In this document: positions 1 to 10,180 of the stretch, piece by piece | How positions within the stretch are numbered: the stretch's first letter is position 1 | Layout of the letters: each line of letters opens with the position of its first letter | Assembly (NCBI RefSeq): GCF_009856825.1 | Contig: NZ_WVTD01000003.1 | Location: 62,001-126,000 of the forward strand | Reading direction: 5' to 3' | Source: Novosphingobium silvae | GTDB lineage: Bacteria > Pseudomonadota > Alphaproteobacteria > Sphingomonadales > Sphingomonadaceae | Length of the DNA: 64,000 nt | Translations under genes and position numbers: made by a program | Notes under the pieces: generated by a model | Told to the model about the DNA's origin: nothing | The model's input: only the letters and a program-made list of their open reading frames with translations | The model's database searches: none

Positions 1-1
1 G

Positions 2-1030
2 ATCGTGATGGGCGGTGCCCAGAAGGCGGAACATGTCGCCAACGAACTGTGCAAGGCCATCCGCGAGCCCGCCCGCATCGGCGAGGCGCTGGTGTCTGTC
101 GGTTGTTCGGCAGGGCTGGCTGTCTACCCCGAGACCGCTTCGAGTGCCGACCTCCTGTTCGACCGCGCGGACTTCGCCCTCTACCATGCGAAGAACCACA
201 AGCGCGGCCAGTGCGTGCTGTTCTCCGAAAAGCTGGAGCGGCTCATCCGCACCGAGCAGGCGATCGATGCGGCCTTGCAGGGAGCAGACCTCGAGGAAGA
301 GCTTTCCCTGGTCTTCCAGCCCATCGTGGCGACGGAGGATCTGGAGTTGATCGGCGTGGAGTGCCTCGCCCGGTGGCACTCGCCTCGTCTGGGCGAGATC
401 GCACCAGAAGACCTCATCGCCTCTTCCGAGCGCCTGGGCCGCGCCCGCGAAGTCACGATGACCCTGTTCGACAAGGCGCTGACCGGTCTGGCCCGCCTGC
501 CCGCTCCGCTGCGCGTCTCCTTCAACCTCTCTGGCAACGACATCGGCAATCCCGGAACGATCGATGCCGTGCTGGCGCGCGTCGCCGAATCCGGGTGCGA
601 TCCCCGGCGCTTGCTGATCGAAATCACCGAATCCTCCCTGATAGCCGAGATGGACAAGGCCAGCGCGGCCCTGGAACGCCTGCGCGAAATCGGCATCCGC
701 ATTGCGTTGGACGATTTCGGCACAGGCTACTCCAGCCTCTCGTCACTCCATCAGTTGCCTCTCGACATGGTGAAGATCGACCGCAGCTTCTCCCGCCGGC
801 TTGACGAGGCCGCCGGGCGCAGGCTCATCACGGCAATCCGGCACCTTGCCCGCTCGCTCTCGCTGGAATGCGTCATCGAAGGCATCGAGACCGAGAACCA
901 GCTTGTCAGCGCAAGGCTGGCGGGCTTCTCGCTTGCCCAAGGCTTCTTCATATCGCGCCCGAAAGCGATCGAGGACGTGCTGCGTGGGCTGTCGGAAGCG
1001 AAACCGCTTCAGGTGAGTACGGCTCGTTAG
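2..1030 (+). CDS. GGDEF/EAL protein, c-di-GMP phosphodiesterase (5' end outside window)
   Basis: The reading frame is open to the left edge, so the N-terminus lies outside the window. The first visible residues (IVMGGA) match the sequence that normally follows a GGDEF motif, so only the tail of that domain is seen. A full EAL domain follows from about residue 95. The signature Glu is present but the motif reads ECLAR instead of EALxR. The other metal and catalytic positions are visible: FNLSGND, EITES, DDFGTGYSS, VKIDRS, EGIET and AQGFF. This argues for an active phosphodiesterase that hydrolyses cyclic di-GMP to pGpG. Any sensory or membrane region would be upstream and cannot be seen. The gene ends 4 bp from the convergent TonB-like gene. 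Confidence 0.9.
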   Translation: MVMGGAQKAEHVANELCKAIREPARIGEALVSVGCSAGLAVYPETASSADLLFDRADFALYHAKNHKRGQCVLFSEKLERLIRTEQAIDAALQGADLEEELSLVFQPIVATEDLELIGVECLARWHSPRLGEIAPEDLIASSERLGRAREVTMTLFDKALTGLARLPAPLRVSFNLSGNDIGNPGTIDAVLARVAESGCDPRRLLIEITESSLIAEMDKASAALERLREIGIRIALDDFGTGYSSLSSLHQLPLDMVKIDRSFSRRLDEAAGRRLITAIRHLARSLSLECVIEGIETENQLVSARLAGFSLAQGFFISRPKAIEDVLRGLSEAKPLQVSTAR

Positions 1031-1033
1031 CCC

Positions 1034-1798
1034 TCAACCCGCGCCGCGTGCACCGTAGTCTATGCGGATGCGCACCCACTCGCCGACCTGTGGCTTGCCG
1101 TTGATGCGTGGTGGCAGCACCTGGAACTGCCAGGCGGCATTGAGCACCGCGCGCCCGAAGCCGGAGCCGCGCGGCGATTCTCCGAGGATCTGGCAGTTCT
1201 CGACGCGGTAATGGTCGATCGTCTGGCAAGCGATCATGCCCCAGCCGCGTGGCGGGACGTTCGCCGGAAGGTAGCCGCCAAGCTGCGCGTCCGTGGGCTC
1301 CTTGAACCAGTCCGCGTTGTAGAGCACTGCGCCGCCGGGTCCCTCCCCCGGGCCGTAGGTGGAACCGCTGCTTCCTCCGCCCGGTGCGGCAGCGCCGCTG
1401 CCCGCGCGCTTCATGGCACCGATGTCCGCCGCCGCCATGTCAGCGCGGGACACCTTGAGGAACGAGAAAGCAGGCTTTTCCGCAGGGGTCGGGACCTCGA
1501 CAGGAGGCACCGGTGCTTCAACCCGGACCTCCTCCTGTGGAGGCTGCTCGTCCTCTCGCTTCTCACTACGGGGAGCCTTTTCCGCCGCCTTCCGGCCGCT
1601 GTCCGCATCGGCTCCGGGAATGTCGAAAGTGACCGGATTGCTGGCCTTCTTCCGGAGCTCGGGAGCGACCGTGGTCTGGTAGATCGCGATCAGCAGCGCC
1701 AGCACGACGATGCCTGCCGCAAGCAGCGTGGAAATCAGGCGTTGGCGGGGCGAGCCGGGCTGGTAGCCCGTGACTGCCCGATCGGCGTCGGAGGGCAT
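1034..1798 (-). CDS. TonB-like envelope protein, single N-terminal membrane anchor
   Basis: This 254-residue protein has a short cytoplasmic N-terminus and one hydrophobic segment at about residues 20-42. A Pro/Glu-rich linker follows (about 70-110), then a Gly/Ser-rich stretch. The C-terminal globular region, about 90 residues, has two Cys and ends in a TonB-C-like strand pattern (WVRIRIDYG). This is the layout of TonB/energy-transducer relatives that cross the periplasm. No ExbB/ExbD genes lie next to it, and the C-terminal match is weak by eye. It could be a stand-alone envelope protein rather than a true TonB. Confidence 0.6.
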   Translation of the reverse strand: MPSDADRAVTGYQPGSPRQRLISTLLAAGIVVLALLIAIYQTTVAPELRKKASNPVTFDIPGADADSGRKAAEKAPRSEKREDEQPPQEEVRVEAPVPPVEVPTPAEKPAFSFLKVSRADMAAADIGAMKRAGSGAAAPGGGSSGSTYGPGEGPGGAVLYNADWFKEPTDAQLGGYLPANVPPRGWGMIACQTIDHYRVENCQILGESPRGSGFGRAVLNAAWQFQVLPPRINGKPQVGEWVRIRIDYGARGAG

Positions 1799-1889
1799 GG
1801 CGGCGCTTCATTAGTCGAGCCGGGCTCGCGCCGCAATTACGGCAATGTTTCAGACTGTCGCAAACGCAAGCGGCCGCGCATGCAGGCGG

Positions 1890-2906
1890 TCAATACCGGC
1901 GGGCGACCGCGAATTCGACGGCTTCTGCCATGGCAGAGCGGGCTTCTCCCGCAGGGAAGCCGGCGATGGCATCGATCGCGCGCTGGGCATAGAGCCGGGC
2001 CCGTTCGCGAGTGGCTTCGACGCAGCCGTGGCGATTGATCAGGTCGACCGCATGGGCGAGATCCTCGTCCTCGGTTCGGAATCCGGCGATCGCCTCCTCC
2101 CAGAACTTGCGTTCCTCGGCATTGCCACGGGCGTAGGCAAGTATGACCGGCAGGGTCATCTTGCCCTCGCGGAAGTCGTCGCCCTTGTCCTTGCCCGATT
2201 CGCTACTTTCCGAATCGTAGTCGATCGCATCGTCGACGAGCTGGAACGCAATTCCCAGATTGCGACCATAGGCGTCGAGCGCCTGCTCTTCCGCCTCGCT
2301 CTTCTCGGCGACGATGGCGGGAATGCGGGTAGCGGCGGCGAACAGCGCGGCAGTCTTGGAGCCGATGATCTGGAGGTAATGCTCCTCGCTCGTCTCGATC
2401 CTGCGTTGCGCGGTCAGCTGGTCCACTTCGCCTTCAGCGATGATGGAACTGGCCTTGGAGAAGACCTTGAGGACCTTCAGGCTGCCGTCTTCCACCATCA
2501 GCTCGAAAGCGCGGGTGAACAGGAAGTCCCCCACCAGCACCGTCGCGGGATTGCCGAAGACGATATTGGCAGCGGCCTTGCCCCGGCGCATGTCGGAGCC
2601 GTCGACCACGTCATCGTGAAGGAGAGTTGCTGTGTGGAGAAACTCGACCGCGGCGGCGAGCTTGTGGTGGCGCGCGCCCTGGTAGCCGCACAGCTCTGCC
2701 GCAGCGACCATGAGCATCGGCCGCATCCGCTTGCCCCCGCCCGATATCAGGTGCCCGGCCAACGACGGAATGAGCGGAATTTCGCTTTGCATCCGGTCAA
2801 GAATGACGGCGTTGACGCTGTTCATGCCGGCGGCCGTGAGCGCCAGCATGGGAGCAAGGGAAGGCTGGGGCCTGCGCGACCGCAGGGCGACGACATCTGC
2901 ACTCAT
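1890..2906 (-). CDS. ispB: polyprenyl (octaprenyl/decaprenyl) diphosphate synthase
   Basis: This trans-type long-chain prenyl diphosphate synthase makes the ubiquinone side chain from FPP/GPP and isopentenyl diphosphate. Both Asp-rich metal motifs are visible: the first reads DDVVDGSD, preceded by the conserved HTATLLH, and the second reads DDAIDYDS. GGGKRMRP, which binds the substrate diphosphate, lies at about residue 55. From the ATG at 2906 the protein is 338 residues, normal for the family. A start seven codons upstream (2927) is open but adds a low-quality leader. Chain length cannot be read from the sequence; sphingomonads use Q10. The COQ9 gene at 10.2 kb belongs to the same pathway. 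Confidence 0.92.
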   Translation of the reverse strand: MSADVVALRSRRPQPSLAPMLALTAAGMNSVNAVILDRMQSEIPLIPSLAGHLISGGGKRMRPMLMVAAAELCGYQGARHHKLAAAVEFLHTATLLHDDVVDGSDMRRGKAAANIVFGNPATVLVGDFLFTRAFELMVEDGSLKVLKVFSKASSIIAEGEVDQLTAQRRIETSEEHYLQIIGSKTAALFAAATRIPAIVAEKSEAEEQALDAYGRNLGIAFQLVDDAIDYDSESSESGKDKGDDFREGKMTLPVILAYARGNAEERKFWEEAIAGFRTEDEDLAHAVDLINRHGCVEATRERARLYAQRAIDAIAGFPAGEARSAMAEAVEFAVARRY

Positions 2907-3013
2907 CGCCCCGGGCTTTGGGGGCAAGCTGCTCGCAACGCAAGTGCATTTGCCACCAAGCGGTAGATCGAGCCGACTGGCAGAGGCGCGCCCACCGTGC
3001 TAGCGGCGCCCTT

Positions 3014-3343
3014 ATGACCCAGGCCACGCCCAACCCCGCCACCGCGCCGGATACCCCGGCCGCCGATCCCGTTCTCGCCGCTTTCCGGGCCAGCATCGAC
3101 AATATAGATGCCGCCCTGATCCACATGCTGGCCGAGCGCTTTCGGATCACCAAGGCGGTTGGCGAATACAAGGCGAAGACCGCTCTTCCCGCGTCGGACC
3201 CAGGCCGGGAGGAACGGCAGATCGCGCGGCTACGGGCGCTTGCGGAAGACGCGCACCTCGATCCCGACTTCGGCGAGAAGTTCATCCGCTTCATCATCGA
3301 CGAGGTCATCCGCCACCACGAGCGGGCGAAAAGCGCAGGCTGA
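3014..3343 (+). CDS. chorismate mutase, AroQ type
   Basis: This 109-residue all-helical protein converts chorismate to prephenate for Phe/Tyr synthesis. The AroQ pattern is clear: the N-terminal helix reads FRASIDNIDAALIHMLAERF, followed by VGEYKAK, then REERQIARLR and a C-terminal helix ending in IRFIIDEVIRHHE. These supply the expected Arg, Lys and Glu active-site positions. It is monofunctional, with no fused prephenate dehydratase or dehydrogenase. The ATG at 3014 follows an Ala/Pro-rich leader typical of alphaproteobacterial copies. It is transcribed divergently from ispB with about 107 bp between starts. Confidence 0.88.
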   Translation: MTQATPNPATAPDTPAADPVLAAFRASIDNIDAALIHMLAERFRITKAVGEYKAKTALPASDPGREERQIARLRALAEDAHLDPDFGEKFIRFIIDEVIRHHERAKSAG

Positions 3344-3491
3344 CGTTCAGGCTTGCCTGGCATCGAGCCGATCCGGAAAGTTCGGCCCGGATCACGTGGC
3401 TGACGGCGAGCGATTGCCTAACCGTTCGCCTTTTCCGCTGCTTGTCTCGAGACGCGGGCGGAGGCGGCCGCCTGCAGCGAGGCGGTCAGGA

Positions 3492-3516
3492 AGGGGCAAC
3501 GCCCGGCGCTGCCCCT
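3492..3516. terminator. hairpin between convergent genes
   Basis: An 11-bp stem with one mismatch (AGGGGCAACGC pairs with GCGCTGCCCCT) and a 3-nt loop sits between the convergent chorismate mutase gene and the small gene ending at 3524. No T-run follows on either strand, so it is only a possible terminator. The rest of 3344-3491 shows no gene. Confidence 0.4.
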
Positions 3517-3523
3517 ATCCGGC

Positions 3524-3727
3524 TCACTCTTCCACGAAACCTTGAAGGCGGCCCATCAGGGTCTGAATACGGGTCGCTGCCTCGGTGAAGGTGGTGACAT
3601 CTTCGCGGTTGCCGTTGCCGCGCGCTTCCTTGGCCGATTCGAGATAGCCTTCAAGGTCTACCTCGAGCGCGTCGACCAGCATTTCGATCTCGTCCGAAGT
3701 CAGAGGGACGTTGATGGGCGTGGACAT
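3524..3727 (-). CDS. small conserved hypothetical protein
   Basis: This 67-residue acidic protein begins MSTPINVPLTSDEIEMLVDAL and is predicted helical throughout, with many Glu/Asp residues. The start at 3727 is chosen because AGGAG lies about 8 nt upstream; an alternative ATG five codons earlier would overlap that ribosome site. It has no signal peptide or membrane segment. I do not recognise a family with a known role. Confidence 0.65.
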   Translation of the reverse strand: MSTPINVPLTSDEIEMLVDALEVDLEGYLESAKEARGNGNREDVTTFTEAATRIQTLMGRLQGFVEE

Positions 3728-3831
3728 TGAAAACTCCTGCAAAAGCGATGCGCGTCAATTGACGGGGGCCGCCGCGATGGGCAACCGTCCTGCAAACGGT
3801 TACCCCCGAAATGGTTTCGGCCCATCCTGCC

Positions 3832-5262
3832 TCACGCCGCGATGCGCGGCAACCGCAGCTTGACCAGAAGGCCGCCAAGATCCTCGCTCTCGGCAAGCTC
3901 CACCGTGCCGCCATAGATCTCCACGACATCGCGGACGATGGCGAGACCAAGGCCGGTGCCCGGTTTGCCGGTATCGAGCCGCGCCCCGCGATCGAAGATG
4001 CGCACGCGCTCAGCTTCCGGGATGCCAACACCGTCGTCCTCGATCCAGATCTCGCAGAACCGCTCGTTTGGCGTGGCATCCACCGTCACGAACACGCTGC
4101 CGCCGCCATACTTGGCAGCGTTCTCGATAAGGTTGCCGAGTAACTCCTCGAGGTCCTGCTTCTCCATGGCGACGACCACGTCATGGTTGCCGTCAAGATC
4201 GAAGCGCGCCTGATCGTAGAGCCGCTCCACCGCGCGCAGAACCGCTTCCAGGCTCGGCCACACATCGGCCCGGGACTGCCCTACGGCGCGCCTGCCTACC
4301 GCCCGCGCCCGGGCAAGGTGGTGGTCCACCTGCCGGCGCATGACCGCAGCTTCCCGGATTACGGTGTCGGCAAGATCGGGCGCCTTGGCAGTGGCCGCAT
4401 TCATCACCACGGTTAGCGGAGTCTTGAGCGCGTGCGCCAGATTGCCCGCGTGAGTGCGCGCCTCTTCCGCCTGCCGCTCGGTATGAGCGAGCAGTGCGTT
4501 GAGCTCGTCCACCAGCGGCTCGACCTCGCGCGGAAGCGGATCGGTGACGCGGCTCGCGCCGGTCGCGCGCAGCTTCTGGATCGCCCGGCGCACATGGCGA
4601 AGGGGGAACAGGCCGTACCAGGTCTGCATCCCCGCCATCAGCATAAGGCCGAAGCCCAGAGCGACGAAGCTGTAGACCAGGATGGAACGAATCATCTTGA
4701 TCTGTTCGTTCAGGTCCCGCCGGCTTGCCGCGACGGTGAACATCCACTGAGTGTCACTCCCCGGCAGGATGATCGAGCGCTCCAGCACGCGCAGCGGTTC
4801 GCCGGGGAACTGATCGCTGTCATAGACGTGAGGGTGCGTGTCGAAATGACCTTCCGGCACGACAAGGCTGCGATCCCACAGCGAACGTGAGGGGAAATCC
4901 TCATGTCCCTTGGCACGTATCTGCCAGTAAAGTCCGGAATTGGGTTCAAGGAAGCGCTGGTCGCCGAGCGGGCGGATGAAGAAGACCTCGCCGTCGGGGC
5001 CGATCTCCGCCGAGCCGATCATGCCGGTCAGCATGTAGCCCAGCTGCTCGTCGAAGTTGCGCGTGACGATGCCCGTGACCGTATGGTCGAGAGCAAGCCC
5101 GCCCGCGAGGAGGAGGAACGATACCCACCCCGCCGCGATCAGCATCATGCGCCGCGCGAGCGAGCCGGTCGAGGCCGGCCGCCCGCTGTGCGGCGTGCCC
5201 GCGCCGGCCAGGCCGGCCTCAGCCGCGGCCGGGTTCTGCGGGGTCGTCGAGACTGTAGCCAA
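3832..5262 (-). CDS. two-component sensor histidine kinase (PhoQ/EnvZ-like layout)
   Basis: This 476-residue membrane kinase has TM1 at about residues 38-60, a periplasmic sensor of about 140 residues, and TM2 at about 195-215. A HAMP-like linker and a HisKA segment follow, with the phosphorylatable His in HALKTPL. The ATPase domain shows the N-box NLIENAAKYG, the G1 box DDGVGIP and the G2 box GTGLGLAI. It lies downstream of its response regulator and overlaps it by 44 bp. A PepSY-type periplasmic protein precedes both genes, a pairing often seen with PhoP/PhoQ-like systems. The signal is unknown. Confidence 0.93.
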   Translation of the reverse strand: MATVSTTPQNPAAAEAGLAGAGTPHSGRPASTGSLARRMMLIAAGWVSFLLLAGGLALDHTVTGIVTRNFDEQLGYMLTGMIGSAEIGPDGEVFFIRPLGDQRFLEPNSGLYWQIRAKGHEDFPSRSLWDRSLVVPEGHFDTHPHVYDSDQFPGEPLRVLERSIILPGSDTQWMFTVAASRRDLNEQIKMIRSILVYSFVALGFGLMLMAGMQTWYGLFPLRHVRRAIQKLRATGASRVTDPLPREVEPLVDELNALLAHTERQAEEARTHAGNLAHALKTPLTVVMNAATAKAPDLADTVIREAAVMRRQVDHHLARARAVGRRAVGQSRADVWPSLEAVLRAVERLYDQARFDLDGNHDVVVAMEKQDLEELLGNLIENAAKYGGGSVFVTVDATPNERFCEIWIEDDGVGIPEAERVRIFDRGARLDTGKPGTGLGLAIVRDVVEIYGGTVELAESEDLGGLLVKLRLPRIAA

Positions 5263-5896
5263 GGCCGCGGGTCGTGGTGATGACGTCTGCGCCCAGCTTC
5301 TTACGGATGCGCGTCACGAAGACCTCGATCGTGTTCGAATCGCGGTCGAAATCCTGATCGTAGATGTGCTCGATCAGTTCGGTACGGCTGACCACCTTGC
5401 CCTTGTGGTGCATGAGGTAGGACAGCAGCTTGTATTCCTGCGCCGTCAGTTTGACAGGCTCTCCGGCCAGAGTGACGCGGCCCGAGCGCGTGTCGAGGCG
5501 CACCGGCCCGGCGGTCAATTCGCTGGAGGTATTCCCCGAGGCGCGACGGATCAGGGCCCGAAGGCGTGCGATCAGCTCCTCGGTCTGGAACGGCTTCGCG
5601 AGATAGTCGTCGGCGCCGGCATCGAGGCCAGCGACCTTGTCGGACCAGCTGTCACGTGCGGTAAGGACGAGAACCGGGAAAGTGCGGCCTTCGCGGCGCC
5701 ACATGCCAAGGACAGTCAGCCCGTCGATCTCAGGCAGGCCAAGATCGAGGATCACGGCGTCGTAGTCTTCGGTAGAACCGAGGAAGTGCCCGTCCTCGCC
5801 ATCTGCGGAAAGGTCGACGGCATAACCGTTCTGCTCCAGCGTGGTCTTGAGCTGGTTGCCCAAGGTGGGCTCATCCTCGACGATCAGGATGCGCAA
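5219..5896 (-). CDS. OmpR/PhoP-family response regulator
   Basis: This 225-residue protein has a receiver domain and a winged-helix domain. In the receiver, the acidic pair is in VEDEP, the phosphoacceptor Asp in DLGLPEIDG, the Thr in LVLTARDS and the Lys in YLAKPF. The Trans_Reg_C domain starts at about residue 128 and contains the recognition helix DSNTIEVFVTRIRKKLG. It is followed by the cognate kinase, whose start lies inside its 3' end, so translation is probably coupled. It probably regulates envelope genes, including the PepSY gene 102 bp upstream, but this is inferred only from position. Confidence 0.94.
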   Translation of the reverse strand: MRILIVEDEPTLGNQLKTTLEQNGYAVDLSADGEDGHFLGSTEDYDAVILDLGLPEIDGLTVLGMWRREGRTFPVLVLTARDSWSDKVAGLDAGADDYLAKPFQTEELIARLRALIRRASGNTSSELTAGPVRLDTRSGRVTLAGEPVKLTAQEYKLLSYLMHHKGKVVSRTELIEHIYDQDFDRDSNTIEVFVTRIRKKLGADVITTTRGLGYSLDDPAEPGRG

Positions 5897-5998
5897 TTTG
5901 TGGTCCTCCCTCTATGAACCAAGCTGAAATGGGGCGAATGGCTGAAGCGGTCAAGCAATGGAAACCCCCGAGGTTCCCATCATCGCGGCAGGTGGACC

Positions 5999-6319
5999 TT
6001 ACCGGCTTTGGCCGATGATCCTGCCGGTGCGCGCATCCACGTCCACGAAGTGGACTTTGCCATTCTGTATGAACTTGAGGCGGTAAGCCATTGCCGCTGG
6101 GTCGTATTCCGGACCCAGGTACTGCATGCCGTTCATGCGTGGAATGACCTGCCGTTCTATCTCGCGCAGTGGGCGGACGTTGCCTGCGCGGCGCTCCTTG
6201 CGCACTTCCCCCTGCTCGCCGCCGGCATCCGCCCGCGCGGCTTCAGGCATGGAAAGGAGGCCGCCTGCCAGTACAGAAAGGACGGCCAGTGCGGCAAAAG
6301 GAGGAGGAAACCGTTTCAT
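5999..6319 (-). CDS. secreted PepSY-domain protein
   Basis: This 106-residue protein has a signal peptide (MKRFPPPFAALAVLSVLAGG, cleavage probably after ARA at about residue 30). One PepSY-like unit follows: LREIERQVIPRMNG, then AYRLKFIQNGKVHFVDVDARTG. It probably acts in the periplasm. It is the first gene of a probable three-gene unit with the response regulator and sensor kinase. In related systems such proteins may modulate the sensor or be its targets. No protease motif is seen. Confidence 0.8.
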   Translation of the reverse strand: MKRFPPPFAALAVLSVLAGGLLSMPEAARADAGGEQGEVRKERRAGNVRPLREIERQVIPRMNGMQYLGPEYDPAAMAYRLKFIQNGKVHFVDVDARTGRIIGQSR

Positions 6320-6437
6320 CACGGCTTCGGTGCCTAATTCCCACGCATTGAACAAGTCCTGAATGTGTGCGGAAGGTGGCTGAAAGGATTTGCCGAGCGC
6401 CTTCCCATAGCCGCTGCACGGCTGTAGTGCCCTCGGC

Positions 6438-8222
<1,785 letters not shown>

Positions 8223-8292
8223 CGCCCGCGGGCTTGCCAAGCGCTCTTCTTTATAGGAAAGCGCCTAAACCAGATCGGTTCGGGAGCCTGCC

Positions 8293-8865
8293 ATGATCAA
8301 CCGCATTCGCGACATTCGCCTCCAAAAGGGCTGGACGCTCGCCGACGTCGCCGCCGCCTGCAATCCGCCAACGACGGCGCAGACAATCGGGCGGCTCGAG
8401 ACGGGTATGCGCAATCTCTCGCTCGTCTGGATGAACCGCATCGCCGCTGCGCTGGGGGTGGAGCCCGAAACTCTCCTCCGCAGCGAAGGCAACGAACCGC
8501 CGATGCTGGTGGCGACCCTTGGGGAGAAAGGCCCTGAAGCACTGCGGAAGCCGATCGAGGCGGTGGCGCCGAACGCGCTGTCCGCCGAAATGCCATGGGT
8601 CGTCCTTGCCGTGGACGCGGCAACGGGCGAATACCGGTCGGGAGATCAGGTCTGGCTGCGCCAGCATGGGCCGCAGGACGGCTCGGCGCTGCTCAACCGC
8701 GACATCCTTGCGCCGCGCGGCGGCGGCCATTTTGCCTTCGGTCGCCTGATCGAGGCATCGGACGAGGCAATCGTCATCCTGCCTCCCGCCAGTGGACAGG
8801 CCCGGGTCACGGTGGAACAACCTGCGTGGCTGGCGGTTGCCGAGATGCTTGTCCGCAAACTCTGA
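8293..8865 (+). CDS. XRE-family transcriptional regulator
   Basis: This 190-residue protein has an N-terminal helix-turn-helix (residues about 4-62: IRDIRLQKGWTLADVA, then TAQTIGRLETG). The C-terminal domain of about 120 residues resembles the S24/LexA-like sensing fold in length, with a GDQVWLR-type strand. No clear Ser-Lys autoprotease pair is seen. It sits 13 bp upstream of a glycosyltransferase and may be co-transcribed with it. The target is unknown. Confidence 0.75.
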   Translation: MINRIRDIRLQKGWTLADVAAACNPPTTAQTIGRLETGMRNLSLVWMNRIAAALGVEPETLLRSEGNEPPMLVATLGEKGPEALRKPIEAVAPNALSAEMPWVVLAVDAATGEYRSGDQVWLRQHGPQDGSALLNRDILAPRGGGHFAFGRLIEASDEAIVILPPASGQARVTVEQPAWLAVAEMLVRKL

Positions 8866-8878
8866 GGCGTCGCTTCCC

Positions 8879-10114
8879 TTGCACATCCTCTCGATCGCGA
8901 CGCTGTTCCCTAACCCGGTAAAGCCGTCCTTCGGCATCTTCGTGGGGAACCAGATGCGAGCGGTCGTCGCGCGGGGAGAAGTCCAGCTCACCATGGTGAG
9001 CCCGATCGGCGTCCCTCCCTGGCCCCTGTCCGGCCGCGAACCCTATTCCCGGCTGAAGACCATTCCCGAGGTAAGCGATGTCTCGGGAATATCGGTCCAC
9101 TACCCCAAGTTCCCGCTTTTTCCGAAGATCGGCGGAGACACCAATCCGGGCTGCATCGCCCGAGCCATCCTGCCCCTGGTCCGGCGCCTGCATGCGGAGC
9201 GGCCCTTCGATCTTGTGGACGCCCAGTTCTTCTTCCCCGATGGACCCGCAGCCGCGATCGTCGCGCGTGAGCTGGGTCTGCCCCTGACCATCAAGTCACG
9301 TGGAGCGGACATCCATTTTTGGGGCCAGCGTCCCCGTGCGCTCGAACAGATGTTGAAGGCCGCGAGCCAGGCGGCCGGACTGCTCGCCGTCAGCGAGTCC
9401 CTGCGCGAGGACATGGTGGCGCTGGGTATGCCCGCCGGCCGCATTGACGTGCACTATACCGGCCTCGACCGCGAGAAGTTCCATCCCATCGAGCGCGGCG
9501 CCGCCCGGGCGTTGGTCTCGGCCATGCCCAACCTGCAGATCTGGTCGGAAGGCCCGCTTCTGGTGACGCCCGGCGCGCTCATTCCCCGCAAGGGGCAGGG
9601 CCTTGTCATCGAGGCGCTCAGCCGGCTTCCCACAGCGCGGCTTGCACTGGCCGGCTCAGGCGAGGACGAAGGAAGGCTGCGAGCGCTGGCGAAGCGGCTC
9701 GGCGTCGAGGAAAGGGTTCACTTCCTCGGGCTCGTTGACCATGAACTTCTGCCCCATGTCCTGTGCGCTGCCGATGTGCTGGTCCTGCCGTCGGCCAGCG
9801 AGGGGCTTGCCAATGTGTGGATCGAAGGGCTCGCCTGCGGCACTCCCATCGTCATACCCGACGTGGGCGGTGCGCGGGAGATCGTCGCCGACGAGACTGC
9901 GGGCCGCATCGCCGCCCGCAGCCCCGAAGCCATTGCCGCAGCCGTCCGGGACATCCTCGCCGCCCCTCCGACGCAGGCAGAAGTCGCCGAGCACGTCAGC
10001 CGGTTCAGCTGGGGCGTGAACGCAGAGAACATCGTCCGCTTCTGGATGAAGGTGCTACGGGGCGAAGAGGCCGACCAGGCGCCAGACCGAACACTGGAAG
10101 TTGGCCTGAGTTGA
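8879..10114 (+). CDS. GT4-family glycosyltransferase
   Basis: This 411-residue GT-B enzyme is predicted to transfer a sugar from a nucleotide sugar to a polysaccharide or lipid acceptor. The N-terminal half starts HILSIATLFPNPVKPSFGIF, typical of GT4 sugar transferases. The C-terminal half carries the donor site with ASEGLANVWIEGLACGTPI (an EX7E-like motif). A TTG start at 8879 is favoured because homology begins right there; upstream ATG/GTG choices would run into the XRE gene. There are no membrane segments. The acceptor is unknown; with no other polysaccharide genes nearby it may be an isolated exopolysaccharide or lipid glycosylation enzyme. Confidence 0.85.
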   Translation: MHILSIATLFPNPVKPSFGIFVGNQMRAVVARGEVQLTMVSPIGVPPWPLSGREPYSRLKTIPEVSDVSGISVHYPKFPLFPKIGGDTNPGCIARAILPLVRRLHAERPFDLVDAQFFFPDGPAAAIVARELGLPLTIKSRGADIHFWGQRPRALEQMLKAASQAAGLLAVSESLREDMVALGMPAGRIDVHYTGLDREKFHPIERGAARALVSAMPNLQIWSEGPLLVTPGALIPRKGQGLVIEALSRLPTARLALAGSGEDEGRLRALAKRLGVEERVHFLGLVDHELLPHVLCAADVLVLPSASEGLANVWIEGLACGTPIVIPDVGGAREIVADETAGRIAARSPEAIAAAVRDILAAPPTQAEVAEHVSRFSWGVNAENIVRFWMKVLRGEEADQAPDRTLEVGLS

Positions 10115-10158
10115 CCAAAGGCAGCGGCCGCATCGCGAGTGCGCCGTGCAACTCAGGC
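10104..10158. terminator. possible bidirectional terminator
   Basis: A perfect 10-bp inverted repeat (GCCTGAGTTG at 10104 and CAACTCAGGC at 10149) with a 35-nt loop spans the gap between the convergent glycosyltransferase and COQ9 genes. Its left arm overlaps the glycosyltransferase stop codon. The loop is long and there is no T-run, so this is tentative. Confidence 0.3.
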
Positions 10159-10180
10159 AGGCCAGTTCGGCAGCCTAAGC

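Noticed and set aside
340..380. ECL instead of EAL as a sign of an inactive phosphodiesterase
   Set aside because: The catalytic Glu and all other metal and base positions are present; the middle residue varies in active members.
3492..3516. Hairpin considered as a small RNA
   Set aside because: No promoter or further structure is visible; it is better explained as a weak shared terminator.
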